Positions 15,598 to 25,400 of a DNA stretch of 64,000 bases are shown here, piece by piece. The notes under the pieces are model-generated. The model was not told the DNA's origin, made no database searches, and saw only the letters and a list, made by a program, of their open reading frames with translations. Positions within the stretch are counted from its first letter, which is position 1, and each line of letters opens with the position of its first letter. The position numbers were made by a program, and so were the translations under genes. The stretch is from Andreprevotia chitinilytica DSM 18519 (GTDB lineage Bacteria > Pseudomonadota > Gammaproteobacteria > Burkholderiales > Chitinibacteraceae). The stretch is from contig NZ_JONM01000008.1 of NCBI RefSeq assembly GCF_000711875.1, positions 186,001 to 250,000 of the forward strand, read 5' to 3'.

Positions 15598-17115
15598 ATG
15601 CTCGAATCGTTATTTGGAATTACCACTATCGTTGTTTTGCTGGCCGGCGCACTGGTGGCCGTGCGTTTGCAGCAACTGGCGCGCAGTCAGCACGCCGCGC
15701 TGGAGTTGCTGGGGCAGGAGCTGGAAGCGCGCCATCGCGAGATGTTGAATGATCTGCATCAAGGCTTGGCGCGGCAGAGCGAGGCCCAATTTGCCACGCT
15801 CACCCAGCAAGGCAATCTGCTCACGGATACCGTGACGCGTTCCGGCGAGCGGTTGCGTGACACCATGAACGAGAATTTCGAGCGCTTGCGTGAGGGGGTG
15901 AACCGCGAGCTGCAGGAAACGCGCGAGAGCATGAATCGCTTGCAGACGACCCAGACCGATTCGCTGGCAACGCTGCGCTTGGCGATGACCACCTCGCTCT
16001 CCGAAGGCCGTGAGCTGACATCGCAACAACTGGCCTCCATTTCGGAAGTGCTGCAAACCAAGCAGGATCAGTTGCGCGAGGACGTATTGGTGAAGCTGGG
16101 CCAGATGCTGGCCGAGCAATCACAGCGGCAGATGGAGCAAGTCCAGAGCATGCTCACCAACAGCACGCAGCAACTGACGCAATCGGTGGGCGAGCTGACC
16201 AAGACAGCCGATGGCCGTCTGGCGGAGATTTCCGGCAAGGTGACCGAGCGGCTGGATGAAGGTTTCAAGAAGACCAACGAAACCTTCGCCAACGTGATGG
16301 CCCGTTTGGCGACCATCGACGAGGCGCAGAAGAAGATCGATGGCCTGACGACCAACGTCGTCAGCTTGCAGGAGCTGCTGGGCGACAAGCGCAGCCGTGG
16401 CGCGTTTGGCGAAGTGCAGTTGGAACATCTGGTGCGCAACGTCTTGCCGGCGCAGGTGTACGAACTACAGGCGACGCTCTCCAACGGTACACGTGCCGAT
16501 TGCCTGCTCAAGCTGCCGGAGCCGACCGGTATGGTCGCCGTCGATGCCAAGTTCCCGCTGGAGAACTACCACCGCATGTTCGAAGCCGGCATCGATCGCG
16601 CCATGGCATCCCGCGCGTTCAAGATCGATGTGAAGAAGCATATCGACGATATTTCGAGCAAATACATCATCCCGAACGAAACGGCCGATGGCGCGGTGAT
16701 GTTCGTACCGGCCGAAGCGGTCTTCGCCGAGATCCACGCCTATCACCCCGATCTGGTGCAGCACGCCATGGTGCGGCGGGTCTGGATTGTCTCCCCGACC
16801 ACGCTGATGGCCGTGCTCAACACGGCGCGGGCGGTGATCAAGGACGTGGAAACCCGCAAGCAAGTCCACATCATCAAGGAGGCACTGGGCCGGCTGTCGC
16901 AGGAGTTTGGCCGCTTCGACGACCGGATGAAGAAGCTCGCCATGCATATCCGTCAGGCGAACGACGATGTGCAGCAGGTGAGCATCACCAGCGAGAAGAT
17001 TTCACGCCGCTTTATCGAGATCGAGCAGGTGCAGCTGGAGGGGGACGCAGCAGCCTCGCCTGTAGCGGTGCCGTTGGCGGATGGGCCGGATGATTTCGCT
17101 GAGGCGGTGATTTAA
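15598..17115 (+). CDS. rmuC: DNA recombination protein RmuC
   Basis: A 505-residue protein: one N-terminal membrane anchor (about residues 5-25), a long coiled coil rich in Gln, Glu and Arg (to about residue 250) and the C-terminal RmuC nuclease-like domain. The conserved core is visible at GAFGEVQLE, VAVDAKFPLENYHRM and VMFVPAEAVFAEI. RmuC limits inversions at short inverted repeats. No partner gene nearby; it ends before a REP doublet and a bidirectional terminator. Confidence 0.95.
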   Translation: MLESLFGITTIVVLLAGALVAVRLQQLARSQHAALELLGQELEARHREMLNDLHQGLARQSEAQFATLTQQGNLLTDTVTRSGERLRDTMNENFERLREGVNRELQETRESMNRLQTTQTDSLATLRLAMTTSLSEGRELTSQQLASISEVLQTKQDQLREDVLVKLGQMLAEQSQRQMEQVQSMLTNSTQQLTQSVGELTKTADGRLAEISGKVTERLDEGFKKTNETFANVMARLATIDEAQKKIDGLTTNVVSLQELLGDKRSRGAFGEVQLEHLVRNVLPAQVYELQATLSNGTRADCLLKLPEPTGMVAVDAKFPLENYHRMFEAGIDRAMASRAFKIDVKKHIDDISSKYIIPNETADGAVMFVPAEAVFAEIHAYHPDLVQHAMVRRVWIVSPTTLMAVLNTARAVIKDVETRKQVHIIKEALGRLSQEFGRFDDRMKKLAMHIRQANDDVQQVSITSEKISRRFIEIEQVQLEGDAAASPVAVPLADGPDDFAEAVI

Positions 17116-17145
17116 GGGTTGGATACAGCTGGCTGGCCACATCCT

Positions 17146-17218
17146 GTAGGAGCGAGCTTGCTCGCGATGACCACATTGAATAATCCAACATTGCTATCGC
17201 GAGCAAGCTCGCTCCTAC
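17146..17218. repeat. REP doublet (REPIN-like), GTAGGAGCGAGCTTGCTCGCGAT type
   Basis: Two copies of a 23-base palindromic unit (GTAGGAGCGAGC-TTGCTCGCGAT) in opposite orientation at 17146-17168 and 17196-17218, separated by 27 bases. Each unit can form its own hairpin and the two can pair with each other. The unit is the same type as repetitive extragenic palindromes known from Pseudomonas. Confidence 0.9.
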
Positions 17219-17238
17219 AAAACCTTTGCTGCAAAAAA

Positions 17239-17270
17239 ACACCGCCTTCTGAATGGAGGCGGTGTTTTTT
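17239..17270. terminator. Bidirectional terminator between rmuC and ispH
   Basis: Stem AACACCGCC / GGCGGTGTT with T runs on both strands. It serves the convergent ends of rmuC (plus) and ispH (minus). Confidence 0.88.
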
Positions 17271-17300
17271 CTTAAAAAAACGGCATTCGCCGCAAAACCG

Positions 17301-18251
17301 TTAGGCAAGGCCCTTCGGCAGCGAGAACACGATATTTTCCTCAATGCCTTCCATCGGCGAAACCGACTCGGCACCGAATTCCTTCACCTTCGCGATCACT
17401 TGTTGCACCAACACATCCGGTGCGGAGGCGCCGGCCGTGACGCCGACCCGCACCTTGCCGTTGAACCACGCCGGGTTCAACTCGGTTTCGTTGTCGACCA
17501 TGTAGGAGTCGATGCCGAGATTGGCGCCGACTTCACGCAGGCGGTTGGAGTTCGAGCTGTTGGGCGAGCCGACCACGATCAATACGTCCACTTCGCGGGC
17601 CAGCTGCTTCACGGCATCCTGGCGGTTCTGCGTGGCGTAGCAGATGTCGTCTTTCTTCGGCCCGACGATGTGTGGGAAGCGGGCACGGAGTGCGTCGATG
17701 ACCACTTGGGCATCGTCGACCGACAGCGTGGTCTGGGTCACGAAGGCCAGCTTCTCGACATCGGCCACGTCGAGCGCGGCGACGTCGGCCACATCCTCGA
17801 CCAGATACATGCCGCCTTGTGCCTGGCCCATGGTGCCTTCGACTTCCGGATGGCCTTTGTGGCCGATCATGATGATCTCGAAGCTTTGCTCGCGCAGGCG
17901 CTTCACTTCCAGATGCACTTTGGTGACCAGCGGGCAGGTGGCATCGAAGATGTTCAGCCCGCGCTCGGCTGCCTCGGCACGCACCGCTTGGGATACGCCG
18001 TGGGCGGAGAAGATCAACGTGTTGCCGGCCGGCACATCGGTCAGCTCTTCGACAAAGATCGCACCCTTGGTTTTCAGGTCTTCGATCACGAACTTGTTGT
18101 GTACGACTTCGTGGCGGACATAGATCGGCGCGCCGTATTTCTCCAGCGCCTTCTCGACGATGGCAATCGCACGATCCACGCCGGCGCAAAAGCCGCGCGG
18201 CTGCGCCAGGATGATCTGCATGTTCTTGGCGGGGCTTTTCGAAGTGGTCAT
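17301..18251 (-). CDS. ispH: 4-hydroxy-3-methylbut-2-enyl diphosphate reductase
   Basis: Last enzyme of the MEP isoprenoid pathway, 316 residues. The three cluster cysteines are in GFCAGV, DATCPLV and [10 protein letters not shown]. Substrate motifs EVVHNKFV and SAHGVS are present. The start overlaps the lspA stop by four bases; an internal ATG ten codons later also matches the family start. Last gene of the ribF-ileS-lspA-ispH operon. Confidence 0.97.
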   Translation of the reverse strand: MTTSKSPAKNMQIILAQPRGFCAGVDRAIAIVEKALEKYGAPIYVRHEVVHNKFVIEDLKTKGAIFVEELTDVPAGNTLIFSAHGVSQAVRAEAAERGLNIFDATCPLVTKVHLEVKRLREQSFEIIMIGHKGHPEVEGTMGQAQGGMYLVEDVADVAALDVADVEKLAFVTQTTLSVDDAQVVIDALRARFPHIVGPKKDDICYATQNRQDAVKQLAREVDVLIVVGSPNSSNSNRLREVGANLGIDSYMVDNETELNPAWFNGKVRVGVTAGASAPDVLVQQVIAKVKEFGAESVSPMEGIEENIVFSLPKGLA

Positions 18252-18745
18252 GCCTGTTCCTTTTTCTTGCCGCGGAAGCTATCCAGCACCAAGAGCGCAG
18301 CACCGATGCAAATGGCTGAATCGGCGATGTTGAATGAAGGGTAGTGCCTGATGCCGTAGTAAATATCGATGAAATCGATCACGTGACCGAACGCCACGCG
18401 GTCGATGACATTGCCCAGCGCCCCGCCCATGATCAGCGCCAGCGCCAGCGAAAGCCGCGTTTCGCCATAGTGTTTGCGCAGCACGTTGATGATAAAGACG
18501 CTGACTGCGAGTGCCAGCACAGTGAAGAAGTGCCGCTGCCAGCCGCCAGCATCTGCCAGGAAGGAAAACGCTGCACCGGGGTTATAGGCCAGGGTCAGGT
18601 TGAAAAAGCCGGGGATGACGGGCTTGATCTCGCCATAAATGAACGCAGCTTCAATGGCCTGTTTGCTGGCCTGATCCAGCACGATGACCAGCAAGGCCAC
18701 GCCAATCCACAGCCAGAAGCGTTTATTCAGTAACGACTCAGGCAT
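18248..18745 (-). CDS. lspA: Lipoprotein signal peptidase
   Basis: Inner-membrane aspartyl protease of 165 residues that cleaves the signal peptide of prolipoproteins. Four membrane segments. Family motifs: [25 protein letters not shown] (catalytic Asp) and FNIADSAI (catalytic Asp). Start at 18745 overlaps the ileS end by eight bases; longer in-frame starts would lie deep in ileS. Substrates in this window include the two efflux lipoproteins at 58.7 and 63.1 kb. Confidence 0.95.
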   Translation of the reverse strand: MPESLLNKRFWLWIGVALLVIVLDQASKQAIEAAFIYGEIKPVIPGFFNLTLAYNPGAAFSFLADAGGWQRHFFTVLALAVSVFIINVLRKHYGETRLSLALALIMGGALGNVIDRVAFGHVIDFIDIYYGIRHYPSFNIADSAICIGAALLVLDSFRGKKKEQA

Positions 18746-21608
18746 GAACGCGTGCCTCACCGTGACCGAACAGGTTGCCGTGGCAACGGGCGCACAAGCC
18801 AGGGTGATCGGCATTGCTGCCGACGCTGGCGGTGTAATGCCAGCAGCGCTCGCACTTGGCCTCGGTGGAAGGCGAAACCTTGATCGCCGTCTCGCCGCCT
18901 TGGGCAAGGATCGCCTTGGAGGTGATGAACACGAACTTCAGTTCATCGCCAAGGGCTGCCAACGCGCTGTACAACTCGCCATTGGCTTCAAGGGCGACTT
19001 CCGCTTGCAGGCTGGAGCCCAGCTTGCCGTCAGCACGCTGCACTTCGATTTCCTTCAGCACGTCAGCACGCAAGGCCCGCACTTGGGCGAACTGTGCGGA
19101 CAGGGCATCGGCACCCTCGACGGCCGGAACCGCGTACCAAGTCGCCAGCTGGATGTTGTCTTCCAGTGAGCTATCCGCCGCCTTCAACACATCCCACACT
19201 TCATGCGCGGTGAAGGAGAGGATCGGCGCCAGCAGGCGAGCGAGTGTCTGCGTGATGTGCCACAGCGCGGTCTGCGCGGAACGACGGATCGCGGAATCGG
19301 CCCCGGTGGTGTAGAGGCGATCCTTGATGATGTCGAGGTAGAACGAACCCAGCTCTTCCGAGCAATAGCGGTGGATTTCCTGCACGGCCGAGTGGAATTC
19401 ATAGCGGCCGTACAACTCGGTGACGCGGGACTGGAACGCGGCTAGTTCGACCAGGGCATAACGATCCAACGTCAGCAGCTCATTGGCCGGTAACACCTGC
19501 GTGGCGTTGAAGTCCGAGATATTCGCCAGCAAAAAGCGCAGGGTGTTGCGCACGCGGCGATAAGCATCAGTAGTGCGCTTGAGAATCTCCTGGCTCAGCG
19601 ACATTTCGCCGGAGTAATCGGCGCTCGCCACCCACAGGCGCAGCATGTCCGCGCCCAGCGTGTTGAAGATTTCCTGCGGTTCGATGCCGTTGCCTTGCGA
19701 CTTGGACATCTTGTGGCCCTTCTCATCGACGGTGAAACCGTGGGTGAGCAGCTGCTTGTACGGCGCACGGCCTTCGCTGGCGCAGCCGGTGAGCAGGGAC
19801 GACTGGAACCAGCCGCGATGCTGATCGGAGCCTTCCAGATACAAGTCCGCAGGCCATGCGAGTTCTTCGCGTTGCTTGAGCACGGCGAAGTGCGTCGAGC
19901 CGGAATCGAACCAGACGTCGAGCGTGTCTTTCAGCTTTTCATAAGTCTTGGCTTCATCGCCGAGGATTTCGGCTGCATCGAGCTTGAACCAAGCCTCGAT
20001 GCCTTCCTTTTCGATGCGTTGTGCGACTTGTTCCAGCAGCTCGCCCGAGCGCGGATGCAGGTCGCCGGTTTCCTTGTGCACGAAGAAGGTCATCGGCACG
20101 CCCCAGTTACGCTGGCGCGAGATACACCAGTCCGGGCGGTTGCCGATCATGGATTCCAGACGGGCACGGCCCCAGGCCGGGAAGAATTCGGTGTCTTCAA
20201 CCGCTTGGTTGGCGATGGCGCGCAGCGTGCTGCCGGCCACTTCCTTTTCCATCGCGATGAACCATTGGGCGGTGGCGCGGAAGATGATCGGTGTCTTGTG
20301 CCGCCAGCAATGCGGGTAGCTGTGTTCCAGCTTCTTGTTGGCCAGCAGTGCGCCAGTCTCGCCCAATTGGGCGATCACCAGCGGATTGGCTTCCCAGACG
20401 GTCTTGCCGGCAAACAGCGGCGTGGTCGAGATGAAGCGGCCGTCGTTGCCGACCGGGTTTTCGACCGGAAGCTTGTACTTGAGGCCGACCAGATAATCGT
20501 CCAGACCATGCGCAGGGGCAGTGTGGACGAGGCCGGTGCCGGCTTCGATGGTGACGTGCTCGCCGAGGATGATCGGCACTTGGCGGTCGTAGAACGGATG
20601 CTGCAGCTGCAGGCCTTCCAGCGCCGCGCCATGCGCTTGGGCGATGACTTCGTTGGCATCGAGGTCGTAGCGTTGCAACGCGGATTCAGCCAGATCGCGG
20701 GCCAGGATCAGCAGGCCTTTCTCGGTTGCGATCAAGTCGTAGATCAGTTCGGCATGGACGGTGACGGCTTGATTGGCTGGCAGCGTCCACGGGGTCGTGG
20801 TCCAGATGACGGCGAAGGCTGACTGGTCGCCGACGTTGACGCCACCGAAGGCCTTCGAGAGCGCCGCGGTATCGACCACCCGGAAACCGACGTCGATCGC
20901 CGGCGAGACTTTGTCTTCGTATTCGACTTCGGCTTCAGCCAGCGCCGAGCCGCAATCGACGCACCAATGCACCGGCTTCTGGCCTTTCACCATGTAGCCG
21001 TTGGCGTTGATCTTGCCGAGCGTGCGCACGATGTCCGCTTCGGTCTTGAAGTCCATGGTGCGATATGGGTTTTCCCAATCGCCGATGATGCCAAGGCGGA
21101 TGAAATCCTTTTTCTGGATTTCCACTTGTTTGGCGGCGTAGTCGCGGCACAGCTCACGGATAAAGGCAGGCGTGAGTTCCAGCGACTTGGCATCCAGACC
21201 GTTGGCCTTGCGGTATTCGACCATGCGCGCATGGATGTCCGGGTTGGCCTTCACCGCCTTGCTGTCGCCCTTGGCGATCTTTTCGATCTGGTGCTCGATC
21301 GGCAGGCCGTGGCAATCCCAGCCCGGTACATACGGGGCATCGAAGCCGGCGAGGCTTTTCGATTTGACGATGATGTCTTTCAGGATCTTGTTGACCGCGT
21401 GGCCGAGGTGAATCTCGCCGTTCGCATAGGGCGGGCCGTCATGCAGGATGAATTTCGGGCGGTTTTGTTCTTTCGACTTGGCGCGCAGCTTCTTGTACAG
21501 CTGCTGGTCCTGCCATTGCTTAAGAAAACCCGGTTCGCGCTTGGCGAGATCGCCGCGCATCGGGAACGGCGTGTCGAGCAGATTGACGGGGTATTTGTTG
21601 TCAGCCAT
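18738..21608 (-). CDS. ileS: Isoleucyl-tRNA synthetase
   Basis: Class I aminoacyl-tRNA synthetase of 956 residues, the common bacterial type. HIGH motif is HLGHAVNK (about residues 68-75) and the second motif KMSKSQGN lies near 628-635. The editing domain is intact between them. The C-terminal zinc site is shown by CERCWHY and CARCHGN. Membership in the ribF-lspA-ispH operon is typical for proteobacteria. Confidence 0.97.
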   Translation of the reverse strand: MADNKYPVNLLDTPFPMRGDLAKREPGFLKQWQDQQLYKKLRAKSKEQNRPKFILHDGPPYANGEIHLGHAVNKILKDIIVKSKSLAGFDAPYVPGWDCHGLPIEHQIEKIAKGDSKAVKANPDIHARMVEYRKANGLDAKSLELTPAFIRELCRDYAAKQVEIQKKDFIRLGIIGDWENPYRTMDFKTEADIVRTLGKINANGYMVKGQKPVHWCVDCGSALAEAEVEYEDKVSPAIDVGFRVVDTAALSKAFGGVNVGDQSAFAVIWTTTPWTLPANQAVTVHAELIYDLIATEKGLLILARDLAESALQRYDLDANEVIAQAHGAALEGLQLQHPFYDRQVPIILGEHVTIEAGTGLVHTAPAHGLDDYLVGLKYKLPVENPVGNDGRFISTTPLFAGKTVWEANPLVIAQLGETGALLANKKLEHSYPHCWRHKTPIIFRATAQWFIAMEKEVAGSTLRAIANQAVEDTEFFPAWGRARLESMIGNRPDWCISRQRNWGVPMTFFVHKETGDLHPRSGELLEQVAQRIEKEGIEAWFKLDAAEILGDEAKTYEKLKDTLDVWFDSGSTHFAVLKQREELAWPADLYLEGSDQHRGWFQSSLLTGCASEGRAPYKQLLTHGFTVDEKGHKMSKSQGNGIEPQEIFNTLGADMLRLWVASADYSGEMSLSQEILKRTTDAYRRVRNTLRFLLANISDFNATQVLPANELLTLDRYALVELAAFQSRVTELYGRYEFHSAVQEIHRYCSEELGSFYLDIIKDRLYTTGADSAIRRSAQTALWHITQTLARLLAPILSFTAHEVWDVLKAADSSLEDNIQLATWYAVPAVEGADALSAQFAQVRALRADVLKEIEVQRADGKLGSSLQAEVALEANGELYSALAALGDELKFVFITSKAILAQGGETAIKVSPSTEAKCERCWHYTASVGSNADHPGLCARCHGNLFGHGEARVHA

Positions 21609-21674
21609 GGGGCACTCAGGTTAAGACTTTGAATATGTTGGGATTATGTCAGAAGTGGGGTCAGGCGCTGCACT

Positions 21675-22601
21675 TCACAATGGCGCTCTGGCGGCAAACC
21701 AGGCTCGGGCGTCGTCGCAATCCTTGCCAATCTGCGTAATCAGCTCGGGCAGGCCGGCGAACTTGGCTTCGTCGCGCAACTTGTGCAGAAAGTCGATGCG
21801 CAGATGGTGGCGATAGATTTGCCGGTTGAAATCGAACAGGTGCACTTCCAGCACCGGCGCGGCGCCAGCGCCTTTCACTGTTGGGCGAACTCCCAGGCTG
21901 GCGACGCCATGAATGGGTTGTTCCAGGCCATGTGCTTCGACCACGTAAATGCCGAGCATCGGCGGGCGGTTATGCCGCAGGCGGATATTGGCGGTAGGGA
22001 AGCCCAGCTCGCGGCCGAGTTTGTCGCCATCGACCACTTGGCCGGAAATCGAATACGGGCGGCCGAGCAGTTGTGTGGCGTGTTCCATATCGCCATCCGC
22101 CAATGCGCGGCGGACAGCCGTCGAGGAAATGCGCAGCTCACGCAGAGCAACGGTGGGCAGGCTGGCGGCTTCGAAACAGGAGGATTGCGACAGCAGCTTG
22201 AAATCGCCGGCCCGCTTGGCGCCAAAGCAGAAATCGTCGCCCACCAACACATAGCGGGCGTTCAACTGCTTGGCGACGACTTCATCGCGGAAGGTGAGGG
22301 CATCGATGCCGGCAAAGCCGCGGTTGAAGCGCTGCACGATCAGGTAGTCGATGCCTTCGGACGCCAGCCGCTCGATTTTCTCGCGCAGGCTGGTAAGGCG
22401 GGTTGGGGCGGTATCCGGGGTGAACAGCTCGCGCGGGTGCGGTTCAAATGTCAGCACCGCTGTTTTCAGGCCACGTGCGGCGGCTGCGGCGCGTAATTCG
22501 GCCAACATGGCGCGGTGGCCGAGGTGCAGGCCATCGAAATTGCCGATGGTGAGTGCGGTAGGGGGAAGTTGGGCGGCGTGAACGCCGCGGACGATGCGCA
22601 T
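21675..22601 (-). CDS. ribF: Bifunctional riboflavin kinase / FAD synthetase
   Basis: Makes FMN and FAD from riboflavin. N-terminal adenylyltransferase domain with TIGNFDGLHLGH, and ISSTAVRRALADGDM; C-terminal kinase domain with GRELGFPTANIRL. 308 residues from the chosen ATG at 22601, which gives the family start MRIVRGVH. ATG 22619 and a TTG at 22631 are alternatives; none has a clear ribosome site. First gene of the operon with ileS, lspA and ispH. Confidence 0.94.
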   Translation of the reverse strand: MRIVRGVHAAQLPPTALTIGNFDGLHLGHRAMLAELRAAAAARGLKTAVLTFEPHPRELFTPDTAPTRLTSLREKIERLASEGIDYLIVQRFNRGFAGIDALTFRDEVVAKQLNARYVLVGDDFCFGAKRAGDFKLLSQSSCFEAASLPTVALRELRISSTAVRRALADGDMEHATQLLGRPYSISGQVVDGDKLGRELGFPTANIRLRHNRPPMLGIYVVEAHGLEQPIHGVASLGVRPTVKGAGAAPVLEVHLFDFNRQIYRHHLRIDFLHKLRDEAKFAGLPELITQIGKDCDDARAWFAARAPL

Positions 22602-22705
22602 CCGTTTGGTTGCCAGCATTGACGCGTTCAAAACACGCGATTTTACCGGCTGGGTGGGGTTTTGTCAGAGGCTGTTTGCATCTGTCGCTGGCAAGGTCGA
22701 AACGC

Positions 22706-22788
22706 AGGATGGGTTGAGCGTAGCGATATCCATCAATCAGGCTCATCGCATCTAGCAACGATGGGTATCGCTGCGCTCAACCCATCCT
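22706..22788. repeat. Palindromic repeat doublet, AGGATGGGTTGAGCG type
   Basis: Two inverted copies of AGGATGGGTTGAGCG(T/C)AGCGATA-CCATC at 22706-22733 and about 22760-22788 around a short spacer. This looks like a REPIN-type extragenic element of a family different from that at 17146. It lies between ribF and the AGE-family gene and ends within ten bases of the latter's stop codon. Confidence 0.85.
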
Positions 22789-22798
22789 ACGAGTTTGA

Positions 22799-23983
22799 TC
22801 AATCCTTGATGGCGTTCAACGCCTCGTAACACGCGCCCATGGTGTGGTAGTCGGTCTTGCCGGCCGGCGATTTTTCGTCGTCCACCTTCTTGTTGTCCGG
22901 CGTCAGGATGCGGAACCACGCGCCGTGCTGGTGATCGACGAAATGCGCCCAGCTGTAGGCCCAGATCTTGTCATACCAATCCCAATACTTGGCATCGCCC
23001 GTGCGCTCGGCCAGCAAGGCGGCGGCGGCGAAGGATTCGGCCTGCACCCAGAAATACTTGTCTTCGTCGTAGGGTTGGCCGTCGAGGTCGTAACCATAGA
23101 TCAGGCCGCCATGCGTGTGATCCCAGCCGGAGGCCATGGCGGCATCGAAGAGTTCACGGGCACGCTGCAAATGCCAATCCGCCGGGGCATGGCGATCGAG
23201 GATCAGCAGCAGCTTGGCCCATTCGGTCTGGTGGCCGGTCTGGAAGCCCCACGGGCGGAAGATATTGGTGCGGTCGCCCTTGTTGTATTCCAGATCGGGC
23301 GTCCAGTCCGGTTTGAAGTGTTCCCACACTTGTCCGCCAGTGAGCGCGGCCTGGCGGCGGGTGAAGTTGTCCGCCAGCAGCCTGGCGCGATCCAGATAGC
23401 GTTGCTCGCCAGTGGCCTCGTACGCGGCCAGCATTGCCTCACAGCCGTGCATATTGTCGTTCTGGCCACGATAGGCAGTGAGTGCCCAGTCGGCGCTGGC
23501 TTCGCTGGCATAGACGCCGTATTCCGGCAGCCAGAAGCGTTGCTCCATCACGTCATAGGCTTCAGCCAGCCACGCTTTTGCTTCGGTGATGCCGGCCTTC
23601 ACGCCGCAGGCATAAGCCAGTATCACGAAGGCCAGGCCATAACATTGGTTGGTGGCGTCGACCACTTGCCCATCGCGCAGCAGCCAGCCGTAACCGCCAG
23701 TCGCCGGGTTGCGATGCACATCGCGGATATACGCCAGCCCGTGCTTCACCCACGCCAGATATTCCGGCTTGCCGAACTGCTTGTAGGCCATCGCATAGTT
23801 GAATACGAAGCGCGTGCTGGAGACCAGATGCCGCGTATGCGCGTCGTAAACCGTGCCGTCGTCCTTGTAGAAATGGTAGAAGCCACCCGCCGGATCAACG
23901 GCGCGCGGGTCATAGAACGACAGGGTGTGAGCGATATGGTCGAGCAGGAAGGTGCGGGATTTGAAGTGCGGCAGGGCGGACAT
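22799..23983 (-). CDS. AGE-family sugar epimerase/isomerase
   Basis: A 394-residue (alpha/alpha)6-barrel protein of the N-acylglucosamine 2-epimerase family; the sequence is closest in pattern to the D-mannose/aldose-ketose isomerase branch (YihS-like). Visible motifs include RFVFNYAMAY, NDNMHGCEAMLAAYEATG, FQTGHQTEWAKLLL and FWVQAESFAAAALL, containing the conserved His and Glu residues of the pocket. Start chosen at ATG 23983 (another ATG lies seven codons upstream). The sugar substrate is a family-level inference. It stands alone. Confidence 0.88.
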   Translation of the reverse strand: MSALPHFKSRTFLLDHIAHTLSFYDPRAVDPAGGFYHFYKDDGTVYDAHTRHLVSSTRFVFNYAMAYKQFGKPEYLAWVKHGLAYIRDVHRNPATGGYGWLLRDGQVVDATNQCYGLAFVILAYACGVKAGITEAKAWLAEAYDVMEQRFWLPEYGVYASEASADWALTAYRGQNDNMHGCEAMLAAYEATGEQRYLDRARLLADNFTRRQAALTGGQVWEHFKPDWTPDLEYNKGDRTNIFRPWGFQTGHQTEWAKLLLILDRHAPADWHLQRARELFDAAMASGWDHTHGGLIYGYDLDGQPYDEDKYFWVQAESFAAAALLAERTGDAKYWDWYDKIWAYSWAHFVDHQHGAWFRILTPDNKKVDDEKSPAGKTDYHTMGACYEALNAIKD

Positions 23984-24088
23984 GGGCGTGTTCCGTTGGA
24001 TCAATGGCCATGAGCATAGCGCCGAGCTGTGGCGAAGAAACTAAGGCGAATTACTAGCCAGAAAGCTGCGGCCGGAATCCGGCTGGAA

Positions 24089-24799
24089 TCAAGGCGTTAC
24101 TTCGACCATGCCATTGCTATGCGCGATGCCCTGAATAATCTGGTTGTTCCCCACGCGCACGCGCACCGTTTGGCCTTCGCTGGCATTTTGCAGCGCCGTG
24201 CCTTCATTGCTGACTTCCACATCGCCATCACGGAAGATGATCTTTACCCGCTGATTCTGCTGAATCACCACTGCCGCCCGCAGCATTTCGCCGCGCAGCA
24301 CGCCGCCGGAGGGTACGGCGGAATTCAGCATTCTGCCGATCGCCTGGGTTGGATCGAGAATCACGCTACCCGGCAAGAGCGATAAATCCCCTTGCTGCGG
24401 GATCAGATCGCCCGGCTGGATTTCGCTGCCGGCCTTGAGCGGGCGGGCCGCGACGTAATAAGTGCTCTGGATCGATACCTTGACCGGAACGTTGATCCCC
24501 CAGGCGGCACCATCGATGCACCGCACGCGCACCATCGTATTGCCAACCAAGCGTGATCCCGCCGTCATCTGGATATCGAAGCGCTGGCAGGCATCCAGCC
24601 GCAACCGGCTGTCGATTTCTCCAATCTGATAATTGGCGGTGCCTTGGCTATTGGCCAATTGGCCTTCCAGCCAATCGCCGACGGCGCGCTGAATGGCTTT
24701 AAGGTCTTGAGCCGGGCCGGCCGCTAGCGTGGCAGTGGCTGTTGCCGCCACGGCAAGCAGGATCGAGAGGCGCAGGATTGATAGGTAGATGGTACGCAT
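24089..24799 (-). CDS. flgA: Flagellar P-ring assembly chaperone FlgA
   Basis: Periplasmic chaperone of 236 residues for P-ring assembly. Signal peptide at residues 1-26, then an N-terminal domain and a C-terminal SAF domain with AARPLKAGSEIQPGDLIPQQ and GRMLNSAVPSGGVLRGEMLR. The end INQ-like stretch (VRVRVGNNQIIQGIA) is typical. No other flagellar gene is in view, so the flgBCDE cluster must be elsewhere or upstream on this strand beyond apaG's divergent position, which is not the case here. Confidence 0.93.
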   Translation of the reverse strand: MRTIYLSILRLSILLAVAATATATLAAGPAQDLKAIQRAVGDWLEGQLANSQGTANYQIGEIDSRLRLDACQRFDIQMTAGSRLVGNTMVRVRCIDGAAWGINVPVKVSIQSTYYVAARPLKAGSEIQPGDLIPQQGDLSLLPGSVILDPTQAIGRMLNSAVPSGGVLRGEMLRAAVVIQQNQRVKIIFRDGDVEVSNEGTALQNASEGQTVRVRVGNNQIIQGIAHSNGMVEVTP

Positions 24800-24897
24800 G
24801 GCGTGATGATAACCGGCCGATTCGCCCTTTGCAGGCAAAGGTTGCGCGCTGCAATCGGCTAGAATCCCCTTAATCTACTTTTCAGTATGAGGTTGTC

Positions 24898-25281
24898 ATG
24901 GCCGAGCCCAATCGCCACCCCATTCGCGTGGTCGCCGAATCATTCTTCCTGCCCGAGCAGTCGGATGAAGACGAAAACCGCTACGTCTTCGCCTACCAGA
25001 TCACCATCGTCAATCAGGGCGAGGTGACCGCACAGCTGGTTTCGCGGCACTGGATCATCACCGATATGGAAAACAAGGTGCAGGAAGTGCGCGGTCTGGG
25101 CGTGATCGGCGAGCAGCCGGTGCTGGAGCCGGGCCAGTCATTCGAATACATGAGCGGTGCCACGCTCGAAACCCCCGTTGGCACCATGCGCGGCAGCTAC
25201 CGGATGCGCACCCTGGACGGCAGCGAATTCGATGCGGAAATCCCCGAGTTCGTGTTGTCGATCCCACGCACCTTGCATTGA
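24898..25281 (+). CDS. apaG: ApaG protein
   Basis: A 127-residue single-domain beta-sandwich protein of the ApaG family, linked in the literature to Co/Mg efflux phenotypes and to polyphosphate/dinucleotide metabolism. Family pattern: RYVFAYQITIVNQGEVTAQL, SRHWIITD, GLGVIGEQPVLEPGQSFEYM and GTMRGSYRM. Divergent from flgA. Confidence 0.95.
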   Translation: MAEPNRHPIRVVAESFFLPEQSDEDENRYVFAYQITIVNQGEVTAQLVSRHWIITDMENKVQEVRGLGVIGEQPVLEPGQSFEYMSGATLETPVGTMRGSYRMRTLDGSEFDAEIPEFVLSIPRTLH

Positions 25282-25400
25282 TGGCGATGATTTAAATTCG
25301 CGCCTTGCACTTGGCATACACCGCCCGCATTTTCTTGCATTGACGCGTGCAATTACTGCGATCCAATCCCGCAATCCAACCTGAGCGAAAAGCCGACCTC

